The translations under genes were made by a program, and so were the position numbers. From positions 744,001 through 808,000 of the forward strand of contig NZ_JAKRGA010000001.1 of the NCBI RefSeq assembly GCF_022347785.1: DNA of 64,000 bases, in the 5' to 3' direction. Numbering within the stretch: position 1 is the first letter of the stretch; every line of letters starts with the position of its first letter. This DNA is from Psychrobium sp. MM17-31 (GTDB lineage: Bacteria > Pseudomonadota > Gammaproteobacteria > Enterobacterales > Psychrobiaceae). Under the pieces are notes generated by a model that worked only from the letters and a program-made list of their open reading frames with translations, did not search any database and was not told the origin of the DNA. Shown here in pieces: positions 57,441-64,000 of this stretch.

Positions 57441-57890
57441 TAATCTTTTCTAAATTATCCAGATAATTACCTCCCGACTTTCGCCTCAAAGAATACCGTC
57501 TAATTCAACAACCAAAATTCACGACAGCATCTTGGGAAGTTTAATCTTTTCTAAATTATCCAGATAATTACCTCCCGACTTACACCTTAAGAATACCGTC
57601 TGGTTCGAGGGCCATCGAATGCAGCGACACTTTGGGAAGTTTAATCTTTTCTAAATTATCCAGATAATTACCTCCCGATTTTCGTGCAGATAAAAACGCT
57701 AGATACAAGGCAAACGCCGAGTGAAGAAAGGCGTGTAGCAGCGCTACATAACTGACTGAGCGAGAAGTTTAACGCCGTAACTAGTGAATTTTAGCAAACG
57801 AAGCCTTAAAGAATACCGTCTGGTTCGACGGCCAATGTCCACAACGGACTTTCTCAGAAACAAAAAGTGGGAAGTTTAATCTTTTCTAAA
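57373..57890 (+). repeat. Tandem array of the 6S RNA 3' half plus 3' flank, four copies
   Basis: Copy 1 (57373-57461) is the 3' part of the functional 6S gene and its flank. Copies 2 (57462-57562), 3 (57563-57662) and 4 (57663-57890, with an insertion) repeat GATAATTACCTCCCG at the start and GGGAAGTTTAATCTTTTC at the end (GGG at 57433, 57534, 57634, 57869). Copies 2-4 share AAGAATACCGTC where copy 1 has TTGAACCGTC, so they derive from one altered copy. The array ends 1 bp before the stop of the next gene. Confidence 0.9.
57681..57803. mobile_element. Short inverted-repeat element (MITE/REP-like) inside the fourth 6S half-copy
   Basis: About 123 bp inserted between CTCCCGA and CCTTAAAGAATACC of copy 4. 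Ends are imperfect inverted repeats: TTCGT..TAAAA..CTAG at the left and CTAG..TTTTA..ACGAA at the right. It contains a small GTAGC-AGC-GCTAC hairpin and no coding capacity. Size and structure suit a non-autonomous palindromic element, probably present elsewhere in the genome. Confidence 0.55.
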
Positions 57891-57891
57891 G

Positions 57892-58683
57892 CTACTTTAT
57901 CAATGCGTGACTCGGTGCGAATTTTTTAACTAATTTTTCCTGACTGCCATTTTCTTTTAAAACTTTAATCGCGCTATTTACTTTATTGACGATTTCTAAA
58001 CCGCGATCGGCAGTCGTTGCACTCACCATAGCGACAGATTTGTGAAATGAAAGATGAGGAACTAGCACGATGTCTTTCACTAAAGGGTCGTTAATCGATT
58101 TTAAATAATCCACTTCTGCAGAGTGTAAAATCACGCCATCAATGTGCTTCTGATTCAAATTTCGCAACAATCCTTTGGCATTTTTTTGCGTCATTACTTT
58201 GCCATCGGCTCCCGGAGATACGCGAAGTTTTTCCATCTCAGGTGTTCTGATATCGTGAAAATTAAACCCAAATCGGAATCCTGCTCTAACAACCTCTGTC
58301 AGCGATTTTAGTTCTCCAACACTTGGATTTGATTTTAAGCGGTAAAAGCCCATGGGATCTTTTCGATAAACATCGGTTAAAACGTAAACTCCTAAATCAG
58401 CACCGCTTGGAACAGTACCAAGTAGCAAATCGAGCTTACCGTCAGCGAGTTCCTTAATCTGACGCATCCATGGTATATATCTGAAATTAACTTCACAGCC
58501 GAGTTCTTTACCAATTAGCTTAACGTATTCAATATCGAATCCTGTAGGTTGGCCAGAACGCTTCTTGTATTGATAGCTTGGCCTTTCCATCCAACCAACT
58601 TTAAGCTCACACTTTTCAGTTGATTCAGCGTTGGCACTTGATGCGATTGAAAAAAATAAAGCAATACCTAATAAAAATTTCAT
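57892..58683 (-). CDS. Periplasmic amino-acid-type solute-binding protein (SBP_bac_3), tandem paralog B
   Basis: 263 residues: signal peptide (MKFLLGIALFFSIAS, cleavage near ANAE), then KCELKVGWMERPSYQYKKRSGQPTGFDIEYVKLIGKE, the family-3 binding fold. It is a clear paralog of the gene just upstream, overlapping it by 1 nt (TAATG). No permease or ATPase genes are near. Its ligand is unknown; aromatic MERPSYQYKKRSG-type motifs recur in this orphan group. Its 3' end abuts the 6S half-copy array. Confidence 0.87.
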   Translation of the reverse strand: MKFLLGIALFFSIASSANAESTEKCELKVGWMERPSYQYKKRSGQPTGFDIEYVKLIGKELGCEVNFRYIPWMRQIKELADGKLDLLLGTVPSGADLGVYVLTDVYRKDPMGFYRLKSNPSVGELKSLTEVVRAGFRFGFNFHDIRTPEMEKLRVSPGADGKVMTQKNAKGLLRNLNQKHIDGVILHSAEVDYLKSINDPLVKDIVLVPHLSFHKSVAMVSATTADRGLEIVNKVNSAIKVLKENGSQEKLVKKFAPSHALIK

Positions 58684-59498
58684 TATTCCCCGCCTTTGAT
58701 ATTGATTACCTGATGACTGGGTACATATTTTTGAATTAACTTTTGTGGTATCTGTTTTTCATTTAACGCAGCGATACCTTGATTAACAGTGTGTATGTAA
58801 TCAGCGCCTAACGAAGAGTCTCGTCCAAGAATGAGATGCGCTGGTCGAGTAAAAGACAACTGTGGAATAAGCACAAGATCTTTGACGAAGGGATCCTTTT
58901 TTTGCCTCATGTAGTCAACTTCCGCGGCGTGAAGCATAATCGCGCCAAGCATTTTTCGCTTAAAATTTCTAAGTAATGCTTTGGTGGATTCAACAGGAAA
59001 AATTCTTGCTTTATATCTCGGTTTTTTTATAAGATTTAAGACCTCTGGACTATGAGTATCATGTGCGATTGTGCCCAGCATAAAACCGTCGTCTAACAGC
59101 TGAGTAATAGATTTATTCTCGATCTTATGCACATCACTTTTATGGACATAGAATCCAATTGGGTCTTGCCGATATTCCGAGCTTACTCTGATTAATTCAG
59201 GCGTTTCACCACTAGGTAATGCTCCCAACAAAAAATCAAGTCGACCAGCTACCATCTCTTTGTCTTGTCTAAACCATGGCATTTTCTTGAAAACGATTGA
59301 GCAATTCAGTTCTTTGGCTAAGGCCTTCATGTAGGCGATATCAAAGCCATCAGGTTTCCCGTTTCTTTTAGCGTATTGATAGCTAGGACGTTCCATCCAC
59401 CCTGCTGATATTGCACATTTTTCTTGCGCCTGAGCCTCAGCCATAAAAGCAGACCAACTTAAGACAATTGCACCAACACTGATTTGTAATAACTTGAT
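58683..59498 (-). CDS. Periplasmic solute-binding protein (SBP_bac_3), tandem paralog A, apparent non-AUG start
   Basis: A paralog of the next gene (KCAISAGWMERPSYQYAKRNGKPDGFDI). The only standard in-frame start, ATG 59444, would give MAEAQAQEKC with no signal peptide. Upstream in frame lie codons for KLLQISVGAIVLSWSAF, a good signal peptide like that of the paralog, preceded by ATT (59499-59501), ATC (59496-59498) and AGGAG (59505-59509). ATC with a 6-nt spacing is my choice; ATT is the alternative. A TAG stop lies just before. So translation probably begins at a rare AUC/AUU, giving 271 residues. Otherwise it is an unexported relic. Confidence 0.8.
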   Translation of the reverse strand: MKLLQISVGAIVLSWSAFMAEAQAQEKCAISAGWMERPSYQYAKRNGKPDGFDIAYMKALAKELNCSIVFKKMPWFRQDKEMVAGRLDFLLGALPSGETPELIRVSSEYRQDPIGFYVHKSDVHKIENKSITQLLDDGFMLGTIAHDTHSPEVLNLIKKPRYKARIFPVESTKALLRNFKRKMLGAIMLHAAEVDYMRQKKDPFVKDLVLIPQLSFTRPAHLILGRDSSLGADYIHTVNQGIAALNEKQIPQKLIQKYVPSHQVINIKGGE

Positions 59499-59806
59499 AA
59501 TCGTCTCCTAGCATCCTTTGCGAAAATTCACTTTAGTATTAAAGCGAATATAAAATCAACACTTTTGACGCAAGTTAGACCAAGGGAGAATACGGCATTA
59601 TTTCCATACTTAATTGGCAAGCATCACAAGTTGTTTTTTGCCAATTTGAAGGACAACTCACAGTATGTGAAAAGTAGCTAAACTGAGTGTTTAACATCGA
59701 AATTACGGAATTTAAAAAAACGAAAATCATGCTAAAGAAAACACATTGCCAACGAGTTAATATCCTCTAAAATAGCCAATCGCATTTATCCAACATAACT
59801 GGCTCA
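59499..59806. other. Divergent intergenic region with a 9-bp inverted repeat
   Basis: 308 bp between the binding-protein pair and the CadC/TPR regulator. AATTGGCAA (59612-59620) and TTGCCAATT (59638-59646) form a perfect inverted repeat with a 17-bp spacer, a possible operator or cruciform. No reading frame or RNA gene seen. Confidence 0.5.
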
Positions 59807-61267
59807 ATGAAATATCAATTAGGACAATTTGAATTAGACACAACTGCACGCACGATAAATAATGGTGAGCAAGCGCAAACGATTCGTCCTAAGACACTAG
59901 AATGCCTGCTTTATTTAGCACAGCGCCCCGATGAAATTATTAGTAAACAACAATTACTCGACGATTTATGGTCAGATGTTACTGTCGATGAGGGCGTAAT
60001 TTTTCAATCGATTACAGAAATCAGAAAACTGTTTGGTGATTCTAAAATCATTTTGAATTATCCCAAACGAGGTTATCAATTTACCCAACCGCTAACTCAA
60101 GTAAGCAGTAATAAGCCTGTCATCAATGCTAAAACTAAGCTAATAACCATTAGCTGTGTATTGGTATTGATTGCGCTATTGCTAACATGGCCACTCATAC
60201 AGCCACAACAAATCTCAACTCCAGTGGCAAAACAACAGGTTGTAATATTGCCAGTTACCAGTCACGTCAACTATACCGACAATTCTTGGGCTGGGACTAA
60301 CGGCAGGCAGACAATTATCAACAACCTTGCTCCTAATGTCGTTAATAGCGTTAACCTATTTGATACAAAAAAGCTCGCTAATCAATTGCGCCCCTCCAAC
60401 ACTAGCGCCCAACAAAACGCTCAAGTAAATATTGATGCTATTCGCCAGCACTCACAAGCCACGCTAGTGGTTGAAACTCAGGTCTATGGCGGCGTTAATA
60501 ATTACAGCCTGATTTACAAATTGCACGGTGAAAACAGCACTCAACACGGTGCTATTTTCGACATTACAACTGATGGTGTCTTCGCGCAGTTAGCCGATAA
60601 AATTCATCAATGGACCGAGCAATATCCACATCAAAACACAACTACGGCGCAAGATGATTTCAATAATCAATTGCTATCGAAGGCGATAGTCAATTATGAA
60701 TCTGATTGGCAAAGCTCCATTAGCTTTTTCGAAACCTATCTAACGTTAAATCCCGACTCTGTTAACGCCCGTATTCAACTGAGTCGTCTTTATCTATGGC
60801 AACAGCGAGTAGAAGATGCAATCGCAACCATTAACTTGGCAAAAACCAAAGATATTAGACAGCTAGCTCTTATTGCTCTTGTTCAAGGCCAAATAAGTAA
60901 CCAACAGCAAAACTGGATCGCAGCGGTAGAGCATTTCAACAATGCGCTAGCTCAACTGGATAATTTTCCCGATTGGTCGCTAAAGGCGGATATCTTGCAA
61001 CACCAAGCCACTAGCTATAGCAAACTCAACCAATATGAAAATGCCTTAAAAGTGCTCGAACAAGCACTCACCCTCCATCAAGTCGCCAATGCTGCTATTG
61101 GTATTAATTCAGTTCGATTACAACAAGCGCGTACCCATTATCAACTAGGGAATTATAAGCAAGCAAAGGCGACGCTAAATATTGCTCAACAAGCGATTAA
61201 CGAGCAAAAACTCGACTTTTTACGCACTTCTCTACAGCAGACACAAGACTTTATTCGAGAAAAATAA
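59807..61267 (+). CDS. ToxR/CadC-type winged-helix regulator with periplasmic TPR repeats
   Basis: 486 residues. Winged helix at about 1-95 (LGQFELDTTARTINNG, RPKTLECLLYLAQRPDEIISKQQLLDDLWSDV, KLFGDSKIILNYPKRGYQF), one membrane segment near residues 110-130, then a short domain and TPR-like repeats (about 280-470; e.g. QLSRLYLWQQRVEDAIATINLAK). It precedes the GH43-GH13 genes on the same strand, 93 bp apart, so it likely senses substrate in the envelope and controls them. It is divergent from the binding-protein pair. Confidence 0.87.
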   Translation: MKYQLGQFELDTTARTINNGEQAQTIRPKTLECLLYLAQRPDEIISKQQLLDDLWSDVTVDEGVIFQSITEIRKLFGDSKIILNYPKRGYQFTQPLTQVSSNKPVINAKTKLITISCVLVLIALLLTWPLIQPQQISTPVAKQQVVILPVTSHVNYTDNSWAGTNGRQTIINNLAPNVVNSVNLFDTKKLANQLRPSNTSAQQNAQVNIDAIRQHSQATLVVETQVYGGVNNYSLIYKLHGENSTQHGAIFDITTDGVFAQLADKIHQWTEQYPHQNTTTAQDDFNNQLLSKAIVNYESDWQSSISFFETYLTLNPDSVNARIQLSRLYLWQQRVEDAIATINLAKTKDIRQLALIALVQGQISNQQQNWIAAVEHFNNALAQLDNFPDWSLKADILQHQATSYSKLNQYENALKVLEQALTLHQVANAAIGINSVRLQQARTHYQLGNYKQAKATLNIAQQAINEQKLDFLRTSLQQTQDFIREK

Positions 61268-61285
61268 ATCCATTAATATCAATAG

Positions 61286-61339
61286 ATTGAGAAAATTTAA
61301 GAACAATTAAACAACTTTAAATACCCTTTAGTTCTCAAT
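61286..61339. promoter_or_regulatory. ATTGAGAA/TTCTCAAT inverted repeat upstream of the GH43 gene
   Basis: Perfect 8-bp arms (61286-61293, 61332-61339), 38 bp apart, in the short gap between the CadC/TPR regulator and the GH43 gene. Possible operator for the glycosidase operon. Confidence 0.35.
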
Positions 61340-61360
61340 AGCGGCATCTTTGTATTCACC

Positions 61361-63202
61361 ATGGAAATATTATTGGATTGTTACATTATGCAGCATCAAA
61401 TTATTCACGCTTTATACAGCAGCTTTCTTTACAGAAGCTCTCTTTTCAAAAGGAGTCAGCAGCTTAATAAAGTAGTTAAAGCCCTGTTATTAATGGCAGT
61501 AACTTTGACTGCGACAACGCAAGTCAGTGCCTTTGATTCACAACAGGCAAAGACGACCGACGCGGTCAGTCATTTTACCAATCCCATTTTACCCGGTGGC
61601 TATCCTGATCCATCTATTTGCCGTGACGGTGAAGATTTTTATATCGTAAATTCTACCTTTGAATATTTTCCAGCGCTGCCGATTCATCACAGTAAAGATC
61701 TCGTTAATTGGCAACTTATCGGTCATGGCTTACATCGACCAGAGCAAGCATCAGGTGCGGTTAATTTAGTTGATGTGCAATCAGATGGTGGTATTCACGC
61801 GCCGACTATTCGCTGTCATCAAGGCAAGTTTTACATCATTACTACCAATGTTTATCAAGCTCCAAACAGCCAGCAAACTGATTTTGTTAATTTCATCATT
61901 ACTGCCGACAATCCTGCAGGTCCTTGGTCACAGCCTGTTGTCATTAAAGACGCTCCGGGTATCGATCCTGATATCTTTTTCGATGAGGATGGTCGTGTAT
62001 GGTACTTAGGTACACACAGTCCTGAAAAGCCTAATTTTCCCGGCGAAGGAGAGATATACTTACAAGAGCTAGACCCTAACACTTGGCAATTTAAAGGGCC
62101 GCGTCACTTATTATGGCGTGGCGCCTGTGGTGGCGTATGGGCAGAAGGCCCGCATCTTTATAAAAAAGATGGTAAATATTATTTATTAGTTGCAGAAGGC
62201 GGCACCAGCTTTAATCACGCCGTTGTAGTTGCCGCGAGCGATAAAATAACTGGTCCTTATCAATCTAATGCCCGCAATCCAATATTTACAACGCGTCATT
62301 TGTCATACAACAACTGGGTTCACAGCACTGGCCATGCCGATATGGTTGAGCTTGCCGATGGACGCTGGTACATGGTGATGTTGGGGAAACGCGGTGATAT
62401 CGGTCGCGAATCTAATATGGGCCGAGAAACTCACTTAGTCCATATGACTTGGGAACGCGAGCCTTTTTGGTGGCAACAAGAAAAAACACTATGGCCAGTA
62501 GTCGCGCCAGAAACAGGTCGAGTCTTGCGTCAAACACCAGTGCCCTTTGCAGGTACTAAACAGTACCGAAAGCTATCATTTATCGATAATTTTGATCGTG
62601 AACAATTAAATTTAGCGTGGAATTTCCGCCGCGTGCCACACGCCAATACCTATTCGCTAACAGCGAAACCGGGACACTTACGATTATTTACTCACAAAAA
62701 TACTATCGGTAAACGCGCTCGTGCCAGCTTGATGGGTGTGCGACAAACCGCAAGCGATTTTAACTACCGTGCGAAAATGCAATTTAACCCCAAGAGCAAA
62801 CGTAGCGAAGCTGGAGTAATGCTATTTCAAAAGGACAACAACTACATCAGTTTCACGTTACAGGCGACTAAAAATGGCGTTGAGGTCAAAGCCGTTCATT
62901 CAGCAGTCGGTGATAATGAATCTATAGTATTAGCGGTAAATACACTAGGTAAACAAGAGATTAAGCGAGAAGTTAATAGCATCATGTTTAACATTGAATC
63001 GCGAGATGACAAATACTTTCTATCTTATTCAATTAACGATGATGGTGTATTTACAACGCATGCTACTACGCCTGCCAATGGCGTGATTAGCCGTAAATAT
63101 ACAGGAGCCTACCTCGGCTTATACGCCACAAGTAATGGTCAGGTGAATAACGATTTTGCCGATTTTGACTGGGTGAATTATCAAGGATTTGAGAGACATT
63201 AA
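61361..63202 (+). CDS. GH43 glycoside hydrolase (beta-xylosidase/arabinofuranosidase-like), secreted
   Basis: 613 residues. A long N-terminal leader with a hydrophobic signal (KVVKALLLMAVTLTATT, cleavage near VSAF) suggests a later real start. The five-blade propeller shows the GH43 acids: D in GGYPDPSICRDG, D in GIDPDIFFDEDG, and E in VWAEGPHLYKKDGKYY. The C-terminal ~190 residues are a concanavalin-like beta-sandwich (FIDNFDREQLNLAWNF), as in GH43 subfamilies that cut xylo- or arabino-oligosaccharides. Ends 1 bp before the GH13 gene, so co-transcribed. Confidence 0.9.
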   Translation: MEILLDCYIMQHQIIHALYSSFLYRSSLFKRSQQLNKVVKALLLMAVTLTATTQVSAFDSQQAKTTDAVSHFTNPILPGGYPDPSICRDGEDFYIVNSTFEYFPALPIHHSKDLVNWQLIGHGLHRPEQASGAVNLVDVQSDGGIHAPTIRCHQGKFYIITTNVYQAPNSQQTDFVNFIITADNPAGPWSQPVVIKDAPGIDPDIFFDEDGRVWYLGTHSPEKPNFPGEGEIYLQELDPNTWQFKGPRHLLWRGACGGVWAEGPHLYKKDGKYYLLVAEGGTSFNHAVVVAASDKITGPYQSNARNPIFTTRHLSYNNWVHSTGHADMVELADGRWYMVMLGKRGDIGRESNMGRETHLVHMTWEREPFWWQQEKTLWPVVAPETGRVLRQTPVPFAGTKQYRKLSFIDNFDREQLNLAWNFRRVPHANTYSLTAKPGHLRLFTHKNTIGKRARASLMGVRQTASDFNYRAKMQFNPKSKRSEAGVMLFQKDNNYISFTLQATKNGVEVKAVHSAVGDNESIVLAVNTLGKQEIKREVNSIMFNIESRDDKYFLSYSINDDGVFTTHATTPANGVISRKYTGAYLGLYATSNGQVNNDFADFDWVNYQGFERH

Positions 63203-63203
63203 C

Positions 63204-64000
63204 ATGATGAAAAAAACACTGTTAACCCTCAGTATTAGCGCATTACTGTTTGGCTGTGACTCTGAAAATACTGAGGCTGCTTTAGTATCAAAAACCAATA
63301 CAGCAACAGAGCAAACAAGGTTACTGCATGTACCATCGCCGCAATGGCAAGATCAAATCATCTATTTCACGATGACAGATCGTTTTGCCGATGGCGATAC
63401 AAGCAATAACGATCAAGGACTTGGTGAATATGATCCGACTCGTGAAAGTCACTACAGTGGCGGCGATATTAAAGGATTAATCAATAACCTAGATTACATC
63501 AAAAACTTAGGGGCAACCGCATTGTGGACCACCCCACTCGTCGCCAATCAATGGTGGTCTGCGGCAGGAAATTACGGTGGTTATCACGGTTACTGGGCAA
63601 CTGATTTTAGCGCGGTAGACGCTCATGTCGGTACACTTGACGATTATCAAGAATTATCACATCAATTACACACTAATGGCATGTATTTGATTCAAGATAT
63701 AGTGGTTAATCACACGGGTAATTTCTTTAATTATAAGGGTGGGCAAGCGGGTTACGACTCAGCAGATACCGCTAAGAATTTTACCTTGTTAGTGCCGCAA
63801 GACGCGCCGCAACCAGCGCCAGTTCAAGCTCCTTTTGATCTCATTGACCGAAACAACCCCGAACACGTTGCAGCGGATATTTATAACTGGACGCCATCCA
63901 TCACCGATTTTAACAATCAATCGCAGCAATATACCTATCAATTGGCTTCTTTAGCAGACATCAATACACGTAATCCCGTTGTGATTAATAACTTTAAAAA
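63204..64000 (+). CDS. GH13 alpha-amylase-family lipoprotein (partial, runs off window)
   Basis: At least 265 residues are visible. The N-terminus is a lipoprotein signal with lipobox LFGC (Cys near residue 18), so the enzyme is likely anchored to a membrane. The GH13 barrel start is clear: QIIYFTMTDRFADGD, the LDYIKNLGATALWTTPL block and DIVVNHTG (conserved region I). Catalytic residues lie beyond the window. It starts 1 bp after the GH43 stop. Specificity cannot be told, but pairing with GH43 suggests mixed glycan use. Confidence 0.88.
   Translation, partial: MMKKTLLTLSISALLFGCDSENTEAALVSKTNTATEQTRLLHVPSPQWQDQIIYFTMTDRFADGDTSNNDQGLGEYDPTRESHYSGGDIKGLINNLDYIKNLGATALWTTPLVANQWWSAAGNYGGYHGYWATDFSAVDAHVGTLDDYQELSHQLHTNGMYLIQDIVVNHTGNFFNYKGGQAGYDSADTAKNFTLLVPQDAPQPAPVQAPFDLIDRNNPEHVAADIYNWTPSITDFNNQSQQYTYQLASLADINTRNPVVINNFK

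Noticed and set aside
57373-57890. CRISPR array
   Set aside because: Units of about 90-101 bp with diverging interiors are tandem duplications of the 6S 3' half, not short identical repeats with unique spacers; there are no cas genes.

Overview
The window looks like chromosomal DNA of a marine gammaproteobacterium of the Alteromonadales, most likely Colwelliaceae or a close relative. This is inferred from the moderate-to-low GC content, from core genes laid out roughly as in E. coli (ygfB-pepP-ubiH-ubiI beside gcvTHP, with ssrS next to ygfB), and from several ToxR/CadC-type membrane regulators, a TonB-dependent receptor, a cis/trans fatty-acid isomerase and secreted glycoside hydrolases. No taxonomic search could be run.

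Layout. 1-9.4 kb: end of a CheY-like receiver gene, a CadC-like regulator with a secreted partner, a serine hydrolase, a TonB-dependent receptor, and an SDR/quinone-oxidoreductase pair divergent from a LysR gene. 10.4-18.7 kb: a signalling stretch with an AhpD-like protein, a degenerate GGDEF-EAL protein overlapping a periplasmic binding protein, a membrane hydrolase with a START lipoprotein, a PAS protein paired with a CZB chemoreceptor, and a degenerate GGDEF protein that keeps its I-site. 18.7-31.4 kb: an SDR, a lipoprotein hydrolase, rlhA, cti, a CadC/TPR regulator with a divergent secreted protein, small secreted and metabolic genes, and a DUF1330 gene remnant. 31.6-45 kb: the accessory, AT-rich part, with a NERD/zinc-ribbon protein, a P-loop ATPase fused to a PD-(D/E)XK-like nuclease, a PIN-domain protein, a dgt gene broken by one in-frame TAA, a LysR/amylase pair, an unrecognised 1289-residue protein and an ankyrin remnant. 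The last two lie between two similar terminator-containing sequences. 45-57 kb: gcvTHP and ygfB-pepP-ubiH-ubiI, separated by a TrmB-like regulator and a serine beta-lactamase-like gene on the other strand. 57.2-57.9 kb: a 6S RNA gene followed by a tandem array made of its own 3' half. 57.9-64 kb: two tandem periplasmic binding proteins, the upstream one apparently starting at AUC or AUU, then a CadC/TPR regulator leading a GH43-GH13 carbohydrate locus that runs off the window.

How the genes work together. The core operons cover ubiquinone synthesis (ubiH, ubiI), C1/glycine metabolism (gcvTHP), proline-peptide processing (pepP) and rRNA hydroxylation (rlhA). Signal output centres on membrane-bound winged-helix regulators, each beside the secreted or hydrolytic genes it probably controls, and on c-di-GMP proteins that look like sensors rather than enzymes. 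The 31-45 kb segment has the gene types and base composition of a defence or accessory region. The strongest undescribed structure is the 6S RNA 3'-half array at 57373-57890.
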